Origin: an uncultured Pseudomonadota bacterium
GTDB taxonomy: Bacteria; Pseudomonadota; Gammaproteobacteria; Burkholderiales; SG8-39
Direction: 5' to 3'
NCBI GenBank assembly: GCA_903834835.1
Contig: CAILKO010000029.1
Coordinates: forward strand, 1 to 64,000
Length of the DNA stretch: 64,000 nt
Below the pieces are notes generated by a model. The model saw only the letters and a list, made by a program, of their open reading frames with translations. It made no database searches and was not told the DNA's origin. The stretch's first letter is position 1. Every line of letters begins with the position of its first letter. Made by a program: the position numbers and the translations under genes. Below are positions 53,782-62,437 of the stretch, one piece after another.

Positions 53782-54204
53782 TCATTTCCGGCCTGCGTGC
53801 CGCAGCGAGACCGGCAGGGCCACGACCGTGCCGTGCTGGACGCCGCGCTCCGCCGTGATGTGTTCTGCGAAATGCTGCACATCCCGGCCGCGCCCGCGCA
53901 GCACAGAAACCTCCACGCAGCTCTCTTCGGTGAGATGCACGTGGAGTGTCGCAAGGGAAATATCGTGATGATCGTGAAAACTGTCCGCAAGCCGCTTGGA
54001 AAGTTCCCGCACACGGTGGTCGTAGACATAGATCACCGCCGCGACGGATTCGGCATTCTGATCGATACCATGACCAGTTTCCTTCAGCCCGGCACGTGTG
54101 AGATCACGGATCGCTTCCGAACGATTCTGATAGCCGCGCTGTTTCGCATGGCGATCCAGTTGCGCCAGCAACTCGTCGTCCAGGGTGATGGTTACTCGCT
54201 GCAT
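53782..54204 (-). CDS. nikR: Nickel-responsive regulator NikR
   Basis: A 140-residue ribbon-helix-helix repressor: RHH domain at 1-45 (QRVTITLDDELLAQLDRHAK) and an ACT-like nickel domain. High-affinity nickel ligands align with E. coli NikR shifted by one residue: His77, His88, His90 and Cys96 (TLHVHLTEESC). A NikR-type operator lies 21 bp before its start, between it and the divergent TonB receptor, so it probably represses both when nickel is sufficient. No nikABCDE or urease genes are in the window. Confidence 0.93.
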   Translation of the reverse strand: MQRVTITLDDELLAQLDRHAKQRGYQNRSEAIRDLTRAGLKETGHGIDQNAESVAAVIYVYDHRVRELSKRLADSFHDHHDISLATLHVHLTEESCVEVSVLRGRGRDVQHFAEHITAERGVQHGTVVALPVSLRHAGRK

Positions 54205-54224
54205 GGTTTGCTCCTTCGCCGCAA

Positions 54225-54252
54225 GTATGCTATTTCTTTAGAAACTGCTTAC
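54225..54252. promoter_or_regulatory. NikR operator
   Basis: GTATGC (54225-54230), 16 bases, then GCTTAC (54247-54252). The half-sites match the E. coli NikR dyad GTATGA-N16-TCATAC in spacing and, apart from one base in the right arm, in symmetry. It is located in the 186-bp region between divergent nikR and the TonB receptor gene, as expected for joint control. Confidence 0.7.
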
Positions 54253-54390
54253 CAAGTTCGGCTGCTTCGTGCGTTCTTTCGTTCCGGCATCAGTTTAGGC
54301 AAGTCGGGCGGTCGCTGGCGCACGTTCGCGTGTCGGGTGGGGGAAGCTGCAGCGTTTGCTTTGAACAGGAAACATGGGAGACGGTGAGCG

Positions 54391-56490
54391 ATGCGCGTGC
54401 ATGACGAGAACGGGAGGGGATGCAGGGCAGGCTGGCACAAGGTCTGGCCGGCACTTGCGCTGGCGGTCTGCGGGCCATGCGGACCGATGGCGGCCCGCGC
54501 GGCGGAGCCCGCTGTCTATGTCGACGCCCGCAACGAGGAAGAGGACGTGACCGGCCGCGCGGCCGCAGCTTCCGAGGGGACGGTCAGCAACCTGCGGCTC
54601 GAGCGTCGTCCGATGGAGCGACCGGGCGAGGTGCTCGAGACCATTCCCGGGGTCATCGTCACCCAGCACAGCGGAGGCGGCAAGGCGAACCAGTTCTTCC
54701 TGCGGGGATTCAATCTGGATCACGGCACGGATTTCGCGACCTCGCTCTCCGGCATCCCGCTGAATCTCCCCAGCCATGCGCACGGGCACGGCTATCTGGA
54801 TCTCAATTTCCTCATTCCGGAGCTCATCGACCGCATCAACTACCGCAAGGGGCCCTACCGTGCGCAGGACGGTGATTTCGGCTCGGCGGGTGCCGCATCC
54901 ATCGAGTACGCGCGCACGCTGCCGAATGCCTTTGCGTCGGCGTCCTGGGGTCAGGACGGCTACCGGCGCGGTCTGCTTGCCGGATCGCCGAAGCTGGGGG
55001 AGGGGAATCTTCTCTATGCGCTCGAAGCCTATGGCAATAACGGACCCTGGGACATGCCGGAGAATCTCGGCAGGCTGAACGGGGTGCTCAGGTGGAGCAC
55101 CGGCACGGCGAACGATGGCTGGTCCGTCGGCGCGATGAGCTATCGCGCGAAATGGGCCTCCACCGACCAGGTGCCGCAGCGCGCGCTGGATGCCGGCCTG
55201 ATCTCGCGTTTCGGCAATCTGGATCCGAGCGACGGCGGTTCGACCGCGCGGAGCCTGCTCTCCGCGGACTGGGCAGCACGCGGCACGAACACGCAGACGC
55301 GCGCCCTCGTCTGGCATCAGCGCTACCGGCTGAACCTCTACTCGAATTTCACGTTCTTCACCGACCCTGTGAATGGCGACCAGTTCGAGCAGGCGGAGCG
55401 ACGCAATGCGACGGGCTTCTCCGGCAGCCATGCGATCACGCACTACGTGAACGACCTGCCCTCGGTGACGACCTTCGGCGTGCAGCTGCGCCAGGACCGC
55501 GTCGATCCGCTCGGGCTCTACCTCACCACTGCGCGCGTACGCCACACCACGGTACGGGAGGACGCGGTGCGGCAGACGAGTTTCGGGTTGTACGCCGAGA
55601 ACAGCTACCCGTGGACGCGCCAGCTGCGCAGCATCGTCGGCTTGCGGCTGGACCAGTACCGCTTCAGGGTGTCGAGCGACACGGCCGCGAATTCCGGATC
55701 GATGCGCGATCGCGTCGCGAGTCCGAAGTTCGCGCTGATCTATGCGCCGAACGATCGACTGGAACTGTATGGCAATCTCGGCCGCGGGTTTCACAGCAAC
55801 GATGCGCGCGGTACCACCGCGCGCATCAACCCGGATCCGCGCGACCCGGGGTTCCTCGGGCCCGTGGATCCGGTGACCCCGCTCGTGCGCACCACCGGGC
55901 AGGAGATCGGACTGCGCGTCGAGCCCGTGTCCGGCTGGCGCAGCACGCTGGCATTGTGGAAACTGCGGGCCGATTCCGAACTGCTGTTCGTCGGCGATGC
56001 CGGGACCACCGAACCGAGCCGCCCGACCATCCGCCGCGGCATCGAGTGGTCGAACATGTGGACCCCGGCACGCAACTGGGTGGTGGACTTTGATCTCGAC
56101 CTGTCGCGCGCGCGATTCCGTGACTTCGACCCGGCCGGCGATCAGGTTCCCGGGGCGATCGAGCGTACCGCATCGATCGGGGTGGGCTATCACGGCGTCG
56201 ACCGGTTCGCCGAGATGCGCGTGCGTTACTTCGGCTCGCGCGCGCTGATCGAGGACAACTCGGAGCGCTCGCCGGTTTCGACGATCGTCAATCTGCGCAT
56301 GGGTCTGAAGCCGGAAAAGCGCCTTACCGTGGCGCTCGACGTATTGAACCTGTTCAACCGGAAGGTGAGCGACGTCGACTACTTCTACGAGTCGCAGCTC
56401 GCGTCGGAGGTGGCGCCGGTGGCAGACAGGCATACCCATCCGGCGGTGCCGCGCACGCTGCGGCTGACGCTGGTCTACGCCTTCGACTGA
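54391..56490 (+). CDS. TonB-dependent outer-membrane receptor, probable nickel-complex uptake
   Basis: A 699-residue protein with a signal peptide (ALALAVCGPCGPMAARA), a plug domain (GEVLETIPGVIVTQHSGGGKANQFFLRGFNLDHGT), a 22-strand barrel and an aromatic C-terminal end (LTLVYAFD). It transports a chelate across the outer membrane using TonB energy. The His-rich loop PSHAHGHGYLD early in the plug and the upstream NikR operator point to nickel or a nickel-chelate, like FecA3/FrpB4 of Helicobacter. Substrate by inference. It overlaps the convergent rnhB gene by 16 bp. Confidence 0.87.
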   Translation: MRVHDENGRGCRAGWHKVWPALALAVCGPCGPMAARAAEPAVYVDARNEEEDVTGRAAAASEGTVSNLRLERRPMERPGEVLETIPGVIVTQHSGGGKANQFFLRGFNLDHGTDFATSLSGIPLNLPSHAHGHGYLDLNFLIPELIDRINYRKGPYRAQDGDFGSAGAASIEYARTLPNAFASASWGQDGYRRGLLAGSPKLGEGNLLYALEAYGNNGPWDMPENLGRLNGVLRWSTGTANDGWSVGAMSYRAKWASTDQVPQRALDAGLISRFGNLDPSDGGSTARSLLSADWAARGTNTQTRALVWHQRYRLNLYSNFTFFTDPVNGDQFEQAERRNATGFSGSHAITHYVNDLPSVTTFGVQLRQDRVDPLGLYLTTARVRHTTVREDAVRQTSFGLYAENSYPWTRQLRSIVGLRLDQYRFRVSSDTAANSGSMRDRVASPKFALIYAPNDRLELYGNLGRGFHSNDARGTTARINPDPRDPGFLGPVDPVTPLVRTTGQEIGLRVEPVSGWRSTLALWKLRADSELLFVGDAGTTEPSRPTIRRGIEWSNMWTPARNWVVDFDLDLSRARFRDFDPAGDQVPGAIERTASIGVGYHGVDRFAEMRVRYFGSRALIEDNSERSPVSTIVNLRMGLKPEKRLTVALDVLNLFNRKVSDVDYFYESQLASEVAPVADRHTHPAVPRTLRLTLVYAFD

Positions 56491-57464
56491 GCGCCCGCCA
56501 GCCGTCCTCGCAGGCGGCTGCGGACAAGCGTGAGCTTGCGGCGCTCGTGCGCCGCAAGCCCGGAGCTGCGCAATTCAGCCTCCCAGGCCGCCAGTTCGAT
56601 TCCGTCGGCGAGCGTATCCGCCTTCTCGCGCAGGGCATAGAAAGCCGCGCTGTATTCGCCCATCAGCTCGCGGATGAAATCGAAGGAGCGCCGGTGCAGC
56701 ACCGAGGGCCCGAGCCGGCGGATCGCCGCCTGGTGCGCGGGCGTAGGGTAGCCCTTGTGCACGGCAAGGCCGTAACCGGGATACTGCGCGTCGAGTTCGG
56801 TCATCAGCCGGTCCCGCCAGACCTTGGCGACGATGGATGCGGCGGCAATCGAGAGGCTCTTGGCGTCGCCCTTCACATGTGCGTCCTGCGGCATCTCCAT
56901 GTCGGGAATGCTGCGCGCGTCGACAAGCAGATGCTCGGGTCGGAGCGGCAGGGCGCGCACCGCGCGCTGCATGGCCAGCAGACCCGCGTGATAGATATTG
57001 ATCCGGTCGATCTCCTCGACCTCGACCACGCCGATCGCCACCGTCGCACGCGCGCGGATTTCGCGCTCCAGACGTCCACGGGCCTCCTCGCCGACCTGCT
57101 TCGAATCGTTCAGGAAGTCGATTCGCGTCTCACGCGGCAGGATGACCGCTGCGGCGACCACCGGACCTGCGAGCGGACCGATGCCGACTTCATCCACGCC
57201 CGCGATCCGGCTCACGCCGCGTGCCCAGATGGGGCGTTCCAGCCTGAGCATTTGCTCCAGACGCGCCGCCTCGGCCGCGCGTCGCGTGTACAGCCGGTGC
57301 AGCCGCCGCGCGCCGGCGCGCGGGTCCGCTGCGAGGTCCGCCAGCAGCGCATCGGGCACGGGGCGGGCGGGGTCGGAATACTCGGCTTCAATCTGCTTCA
57401 GGTTCATCGCGGATGACGCAGGCATCGGGGGAAGTCGTCGCGCAGGAGGGGCAGGATTCTTCAT
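56475..57464 (-). CDS. rnhB: Ribonuclease HII with altered GRG motif
   Basis: RNase HII cuts RNA in RNA-DNA hybrids and starts removal of single ribonucleotides. Acidic active-site residues are in GVDEVGIGPLAG (Asp, Glu), LLVDARSIP (Asp) and IVAKVWRD (Asp). The Arg of the family's GRG motif, which reads the RNA-DNA junction, is Ile here (GIG). The protein is also longer than usual: 329 residues from 57464 or 310 from the ATG at 57407, against about 200. The extra N-terminal (EYSDPARPVPDALLADLAAD) and C-terminal parts are helical. Palindrome copy E lies 12 bp upstream of the outer start. Confidence 0.85.
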   Translation of the reverse strand: MKNPAPPARRLPPMPASSAMNLKQIEAEYSDPARPVPDALLADLAADPRAGARRLHRLYTRRAAEAARLEQMLRLERPIWARGVSRIAGVDEVGIGPLAGPVVAAAVILPRETRIDFLNDSKQVGEEARGRLEREIRARATVAIGVVEVEEIDRINIYHAGLLAMQRAVRALPLRPEHLLVDARSIPDMEMPQDAHVKGDAKSLSIAAASIVAKVWRDRLMTELDAQYPGYGLAVHKGYPTPAHQAAIRRLGPSVLHRRSFDFIRELMGEYSAAFYALREKADTLADGIELAAWEAELRSSGLAAHERRKLTLVRSRLRGRLAGAQSKA

Positions 57465-57475
57465 TTCAGGATATA

Positions 57476-57495
57476 TGGTAACGTATATGTTACTA
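57476..57495. promoter_or_regulatory. Palindromic element, copy E (upstream of rnhB)
   Basis: TGGTAACGTATATGTTACTA differs from the consensus by two bases in the left arm. It lies between divergent rnhB and the DUF2946 gene, 12 bp from the outer rnhB start. It is the weakest of the five copies. Confidence 0.5.
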
Positions 57496-57647
57496 TGTTA
57501 TCGTCAAGCGCCTGCAGGCCTGCCCTGGTGCGACTTCGACAGGCAGCGGGGCCGGGATGGTAGCCGAAGGCGTGGGCGCTCTGCGGTCCCGGGTCCGCGC
57601 AGCGTCTAGAATCCGGCCACGATGAGTCGCTTACCTGCAGGACTGCA

Positions 57648-58025
57648 ATGGGCATGATCGGCACGCCCGCCGCGCGCTGGCGCGTCTGGCTCGCCTGCCT
57701 TGCGGCGACGCTCGGCCTCGCCGCGCCGGGAAGCGGTGTGGCAGGTCATGCGCATGCCGGCAACTGGCAGGAGATCTGCAGTACAGGCGGCTCGCGATTC
57801 GTCCTGATTGCGGACCACGGTCTCCCCGCCGGTTCAGCCCAGGCGGAGGACGATTGCGCCTGCTGTGTCGCCGGCGCACCGGCAATGCTGCCGGTAGGCA
57901 TGCGGCATACGCCGCCTGCGCATCGGGGCCGCGACCTCCTGCCCGCTACGGGTCGGGTGCAGGCCTCGCGTGCGCAACTGTGGGCGCGCGGACGGCCTCG
58001 CGCACCGCCTCCGGCTTCAGTCTAG
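57648..58025 (+). CDS. DUF2946-like exported protein
   Basis: A 125-residue small protein with a signal segment (VWLACLAATLGLAAPGSGVAGHAHA), the family segment EICSTGGSRFVLIADHG, and a C-x-C-C pair (DDCACCV) that could bind metal. DUF2946 genes often stand beside copper proteins, as here (YcnI and CopC-CopD follow). The C-terminus is Arg/Pro-rich and low-complexity. The function is unknown; a copper role is inferred from context. Confidence 0.65.
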   Translation: MGMIGTPAARWRVWLACLAATLGLAAPGSGVAGHAHAGNWQEICSTGGSRFVLIADHGLPAGSAQAEDDCACCVAGAPAMLPVGMRHTPPAHRGRDLLPATGRVQASRAQLWARGRPRAPPPASV

Positions 58026-58171
58026 CGCAGCACTGCCGGCTCCGGCCAAGGCCTTCGGAACTGGCCGGACCACTGCTTCAGATATCGGGACGGATGCACG
58101 CCCGCGCTGCGAGCGCGTGAGCGGCGGGCCGTACCCGGCTCGGACGACAGAACATCAAGGGAAGGAACAAC

Positions 58172-58711
58172 ATGATTCGAAAATTCGCATTCTTCGCCGC
58201 TGCGATGGCGGCCACACTCGCACTGTTCGGCCCGGCAGGGCGCGCGCAGGCGCACGCCACGCTCGATCTGCGCGAGGCGCCCGCAGGCAGCTATCAGAAA
58301 CTCGCGGTCCGCATCGGCCATGGCTGCGAGGGCACGCCGACCCGTGTGGTCAGGGTGCGTATCCCCGAAGGGGTGAGCAGCGTGAAGCTGCAGCCCAAAC
58401 CGGGCTGGAAGGCCGGTGTCGTGCGCGAGAAGCTCGCCACGCCGCAGACCGACGCCCACGGAAAAACGATCACCGAGGTGGTCCGGGAAGCGTACTGGCG
58501 CGGCGGCAGGCTCGAAGACAATGCATTCGACGAGTTCGCCATGCAGGTGAAGCTGCCGGATTCACCCGAAACGACGCTTTACTTTCCGGTCGTGCAGGAG
58601 TGCGACAAGGGCGTGCATCGCTGGATCCAGATCCCGGAGGCGGGCCGGTCTGCGCGCGAACTGAAGGAACCCGCGCCGGCGCTGCGGCTCGGCGCACCAC
58701 AGAAGCACTGA
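58172..58711 (+). CDS. YcnI-family copper-binding protein (DUF1775)
   Basis: A 179-residue periplasmic protein with a signal peptide ending GRAQA, so that the mature protein begins His-Ala-Thr (HATLDL). Family members bind Cu(II) through this N-terminal histidine in a mono-histidine brace. The core has the YcnI pattern (VRIGHGCEGTPTRVVRVRIPEGV, KPGWKAGV). Its stop overlaps the CopC-CopD start by one base. It is probably a periplasmic copper chaperone for that protein. Confidence 0.9.
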   Translation: MIRKFAFFAAAMAATLALFGPAGRAQAHATLDLREAPAGSYQKLAVRIGHGCEGTPTRVVRVRIPEGVSSVKLQPKPGWKAGVVREKLATPQTDAHGKTITEVVREAYWRGGRLEDNAFDEFAMQVKLPDSPETTLYFPVVQECDKGVHRWIQIPEAGRSARELKEPAPALRLGAPQKH

Positions 58712-60468
58712 TGCGGCGCGATCCGGCGTTGCTGCGCGTGCGCAGGCTGCACCGCGGGGCTCGGGCGCTTGTCGCCGCCATGCTGGCGGCGCTGGGCGTG
58801 CTGCTGTCCGGTGTCGCGCAGGCGCACGCGGTCCTCGCCGGATCCTCGCCGGAGGCGGGTGCGCGTCTGGCGCACGCGCCCGCGCAACTGCGACTCGAGT
58901 TCAACGAGCCGGTAAGCGTGGTCGCGCTGCGCGTGCTGGACGGCGCGGGCGCCAACCTTGCAGGACCGGCGCAGGTCGAGGGGGGCAAGGTGCATGCGCC
59001 CCTCGCGATTCCTCTGGCAGGGACGGGCCGATACATCGTGTCGTATCGCGTGCTATCCGCGGATTCCCATCCGGTTGCCGCCTCCTTCGAGTTCGCGGTC
59101 GCTGCCGAACCGGCGTCGCAAGGCGCGGCGCCCGTCGCCTCGCCGCTGGAGTCTCCGATTGTCCGGGACGGGCAGTCAGCGGCGCTCGGGGCGGCAGTTG
59201 CCGTGCGCGCGCTGTTCCTCGCGACACTAGCGATCGTCGTCGGCGCGACGCTGTTCCGGTTCGTGGCGGGGACGAACGCAGGCACGACCACCGGTGGGGG
59301 ACGCGGCCTGATCGTCGCGTGCGGCGTCGGGGTCGCGGCCTCGCTCCTGTCGATCGGCCTGGAAGGCGCGCTTGCGCTGGGGGAGGGCGCGGCTGCGCTT
59401 GCCGATGCGCAGGCCTGGCATCTGGGCTACGCGAGCACGCGCGGCACGGCCGCACTCGCAAGCGCCGCCGGATTCGTCTGCCTCGGCCTTGCTGCTGCGG
59501 CTACGCTCGTACGCTGGCGCGGATTCCTGAACGTCTTCGGCATCGTGGCGGCGCTTTCCGCCTTCGTGCTCTCCGGTCATGGCGCGACAGCCGAGCCGCG
59601 GGGTCTCGCACAGGTGCTCTGGATGCTGCATGTGCTGTGTGCGCTGGGCTGGATCGGATCCCTGCCGCCCCTTGTCGCCGCGCTCGGCCGCGGAACGGCG
59701 GCGGCGAGAATCGCGCGCCGATTCTCCGGTCGGGCGCTGGTAGCCGTCCCCTTGCTGCTCGGAGCGGGTCTGGTGATGGCCGCGATCGAAGGTGGGGCGG
59801 CGATGTTCCGCGGCGGCTTCAGCTTCGATTACTTCGAAGTGCTCGGCATCAAGCTGTGCCTGGTCACGGTGATGCTTGCGCTCGCGCTCTGGAACCGGCT
59901 TGCGCTGCTGCCCCGGTTCGAGGCGGGCGAGGCAGCGGCGGCCCGTCCGCTCGCGTGGAGCATCCGGGCGGAATTGCTGCTCGGATTCGCAATCCTCGCA
60001 GCGGCGGCGCTGCTCTCCCACCAGTTGCCGCCGCGTAGCCTGGGCGCCGTTTCTTCGGAACCGGAAGCGGCGATCCTCGAATTGACGACGGCCAGCGGAT
60101 CGACGCGGCTGCGCCTGCGTGCTGCGGCCGGCGGCGAAGCATTGCTCGTTGAACTGCGCGATGCGGACGATCGTCCGCTGCGGGTGCAGTCGCTCGAGAT
60201 GGCACTCGCAAGCGCTGCCGCAGGCATCGAGTCGCTGCCGCGCGAGCTGACGCCGGACGCCGGAGGCGGGTGGCGCCTCCCGGCGCAAAGCGTGCCCGGT
60301 GCGGGTCGCTGGCGGGTCGAGATCGAGGTGCTGGTGTCAGATTTCGAGCGGCACACGTTCCGTGCCTTGCTCGACAAGGGCGCGGACGGCCGGCTCGCGC
60401 TGCGTGGCGCGGATGCGCAGCCCGTCGACGCAGACGTCTCCGGTTCTCAGAGCAAGTCCAGCAGATAG
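58711..60468 (+). CDS. CopC-CopD fusion, copper import/resistance membrane protein, with C-terminal domain
   Basis: A 585-residue protein. After a signal peptide the mature N-terminus is HAVLAGSSPEAGA, the CopC copper-binding domain (to about 125) with its starting His and a late SADSHPV. A CopD membrane domain of about eight helices spans roughly 155-450. A final 130 residues form a periplasmic beta-rich domain (ILELTTASGSTRLRLRAA..., GAGRWRVEIEVLV) like FixH/YtkA. CopC-CopD fusions carry copper across the inner membrane. It is co-transcribed with ycnI and DUF2946, giving a periplasm-to-cytoplasm copper route opposite to the CopA exporter. Confidence 0.9.
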   Translation: MRRDPALLRVRRLHRGARALVAAMLAALGVLLSGVAQAHAVLAGSSPEAGARLAHAPAQLRLEFNEPVSVVALRVLDGAGANLAGPAQVEGGKVHAPLAIPLAGTGRYIVSYRVLSADSHPVAASFEFAVAAEPASQGAAPVASPLESPIVRDGQSAALGAAVAVRALFLATLAIVVGATLFRFVAGTNAGTTTGGGRGLIVACGVGVAASLLSIGLEGALALGEGAAALADAQAWHLGYASTRGTAALASAAGFVCLGLAAAATLVRWRGFLNVFGIVAALSAFVLSGHGATAEPRGLAQVLWMLHVLCALGWIGSLPPLVAALGRGTAAARIARRFSGRALVAVPLLLGAGLVMAAIEGGAAMFRGGFSFDYFEVLGIKLCLVTVMLALALWNRLALLPRFEAGEAAAARPLAWSIRAELLLGFAILAAAALLSHQLPPRSLGAVSSEPEAAILELTTASGSTRLRLRAAAGGEALLVELRDADDRPLRVQSLEMALASAAAGIESLPRELTPDAGGGWRLPAQSVPGAGRWRVEIEVLVSDFERHTFRALLDKGADGRLALRGADAQPVDADVSGSQSKSSR

Positions 60469-60677
60469 TGTGCGAGCACGGTGGCAAGTGCACACGCAGC
60501 AACTGCTAACAGGCAGGCGATGAAGACCATACCGATGCGCGGCGTGCTGCGGTAGCGCTCGGCCTGCTCGACACGCTGGCGCAGCAGCGCCTCGTCGGGG
60601 TATTCGGCCGGGTCGATGCCGAGCGCGCGCGCATGCTCGGCGAGCGGCAGGGCCCTGCGCTGGCGTCGGGTGCTCAT
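60447..60677 (-). CDS. Small single-helix membrane protein
   Basis: A 76-residue protein with a basic, helical N-terminal half (RRQRRALPLAEHARALGIDPAEYPDEALLRQR split over the helix) and one C-terminal membrane helix (MVFIACLLAVAACALATVLAHYLL). It lies 5 bp downstream of the pit gene on the same strand and overlaps the convergent CopC-CopD gene by 22 bp. I do not recognise a named family. It may be an accessory of the phosphate transporter. Confidence 0.6.
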   Translation of the reverse strand: MSTRRQRRALPLAEHARALGIDPAEYPDEALLRQRVEQAERYRSTPRIGMVFIACLLAVAACALATVLAHYLLDLL

Positions 60678-60682
60678 CGTGC

Positions 60683-61705
60683 TCAGCCCGCGCTTGCCAG
60701 ATGCGCGAGCCACCATGCGATGCCCGCGATGAAGGCGGAGCAGGGGATGGTCAGCACCCAGGCCCAGACGATGTTGCCGGCGATGCCCCAGCGGACTGCC
60801 GACACATTCTGAGACGCCCCGACACCGATGATCGCTCCCGTGATGGTGTGCGTGGTCGAAACCGGTATGCCGAGAAAGCCCGTGGTGAAGAGCGTGATCG
60901 CGCCGCCGGTCTCGGCGCAGAATCCGCCCACCGGACGCAGCTTGGTGATTTTCTGGCCCATGGTCTTCACGATGCGCCAGCCGCCGAAGGCGGTGCCGAC
61001 GCCGATCGTCACGTAGCAGGCGATGACGACCCAGGATGGCACCGAATCGCCCTTGCCGATGTGGCCGGAGGCGATGAGCAACATCCAGATGATGCCGATG
61101 GTCTTCTGGGCATCGTTACCACCGTGGCCCAGGCTGTAAAGCGAGGCGGAGACGAGCTGCAGACGTCGGAACCAGCGGTCCACCTTGCTCGGGGCGCTGC
61201 GCCGGAACAGCCACGCGACGATGAGCGAGAGCAGGGTTCCGAGCAGCATGCCGAGGAGCGGAGAGATCAGAATGAAGGCCACCGTCTTCAGGATGCCAGC
61301 GGGCACGAGGGCCCAGGTGCCTGCCTTTGCGACTGCCGCGCCCACCAGTCCGCCGACCAGGGCGTGCGAGGACGAAGACGGAATGCCGTAGTACCAGGTG
61401 AGCAGGCTCCAGACGATGGCGCCCGTAAGCGCGCCGAACACGAGCAGGTGGTCGATGATGCTCGGATCCACGATGCCCTTGCCTACGGTGGCCGCCACGC
61501 TCAGGTGGAAGATCAGCAGGGCGCCGAAGTTGCAGACCGCGGCGAGCAGCACCGCCTGGTAGGGTTTCAGGACGCGCGTCGATACGACGGTTGCGATCGA
61601 GTTTGCCGCATCGTGGAAGCCGTTCAGGAAATCGAAGGCGAGCGCGAGGAGGATGAGGCCGACCAGGATCCCGAGACCGATCGACGAGGTTCCGGCGGCA
61701 TCCAT
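60683..61705 (-). CDS. pit: Pit-family inorganic phosphate transporter
   Basis: A 340-residue inner-membrane carrier with about ten helices, importing phosphate as a metal-phosphate complex with H+. The family signature GFHDAANSIATVVSTRVL is near residue 30, and its repeat form PVSTTHTITGAIIGVGAS is near 280. It overlaps the DUF47 gene start-to-stop by one base (ATGA), a standard DUF47-pit pair. Confidence 0.92.
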   Translation of the reverse strand: MDAAGTSSIGLGILVGLILLALAFDFLNGFHDAANSIATVVSTRVLKPYQAVLLAAVCNFGALLIFHLSVAATVGKGIVDPSIIDHLLVFGALTGAIVWSLLTWYYGIPSSSSHALVGGLVGAAVAKAGTWALVPAGILKTVAFILISPLLGMLLGTLLSLIVAWLFRRSAPSKVDRWFRRLQLVSASLYSLGHGGNDAQKTIGIIWMLLIASGHIGKGDSVPSWVVIACYVTIGVGTAFGGWRIVKTMGQKITKLRPVGGFCAETGGAITLFTTGFLGIPVSTTHTITGAIIGVGASQNVSAVRWGIAGNIVWAWVLTIPCSAFIAGIAWWLAHLASAG

Positions 61706-62331
61706 CAGGAATTCTCGAGGACGATGCCCTCGACCACGTTCGCGACGTCCTCGCAGCGGTCGGTGATGGTTTCCAGCAGATCGTAGATGAGCCGCATCTT
61801 CATCACCTGCTTGATGTCGTTCTCCTCGCGAAACAGGCGCGAGATCGCGGCGCGCATGACGCGGTCGGCGTCGGATTCCAGGCGGTCGATCTCATGCGAA
61901 TACTTCAGTATCGCTTCCGAGGCCTTGATGTTGTGCAGCAGCGAGATCATCGAGCGCACGCGTTCGCAGGACATCTGGCAGATGCTCGCGAGCTGCTTTG
62001 CTTCCGGCGTGACGCTGCGCAGGTCGTAGAGGGCGACGGATTCGGCAACATCCTGGATGAGATCGAGGATGTCGTCCATCTTGGTGATCAGCTGATGAAT
62101 CTGGTCGCGGTCGAAGGGCGTGATGAAGGTCTTGTGCAGGAGTGTGATCGTTTCATGCGTAATGCGGTCTGCTGCGCGCTCCGCGACGTCGATCCGCTCG
62201 GCATGCTGGGCAAGCGATTCGAAGGTGTCGATCATTATCGCGAGTTCGCGGCTGCCCTCGACGATGCGCTCGGCGTGTGCGTTGAACAGGTCGAAAAACT
62301 TCCCCTCGCGGGGCATGAAACGTCCTAGCAT
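61705..62331 (-). CDS. DUF47 (PhoU-like) Pit accessory protein
   Basis: A 208-residue all-helical protein: FMPREGKFFDLFNAHAERIVEGS at the start, ITHETITLLHKTFITPFDRDQIHQL in the middle. This is the typical TIGR00153/DUF47 pattern. It binds or regulates the Pit carrier made from the same message. The ATG at 62331 is chosen by family alignment. Confidence 0.92.
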   Translation of the reverse strand: MLGRFMPREGKFFDLFNAHAERIVEGSRELAIMIDTFESLAQHAERIDVAERAADRITHETITLLHKTFITPFDRDQIHQLITKMDDILDLIQDVAESVALYDLRSVTPEAKQLASICQMSCERVRSMISLLHNIKASEAILKYSHEIDRLESDADRVMRAAISRLFREENDIKQVMKMRLIYDLLETITDRCEDVANVVEGIVLENS

Positions 62332-62437
62332 CGGAATCTCCGTTGGTGTTCTTGCGGTACGCAGGTGAGCCGTTCGTCTCGCGACTGGACCCGCGTATCG
62401 ATCCCTGATTGCGAGCCTGCTTCGGTCCGGGGTCAGG

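Noticed and set aside
54295-56439. Long minus-strand open frame opposite the TonB receptor
   Set aside because: No domain, start context or signal peptide; it is a shadow of a clear TonB-dependent receptor on the plus strand.
9048-57495. Repeated palindrome as ordinary intrinsic terminators
   Set aside because: The stems are AT-rich, lack a following T-tract, and copy E lies between divergent genes where no terminator is needed.
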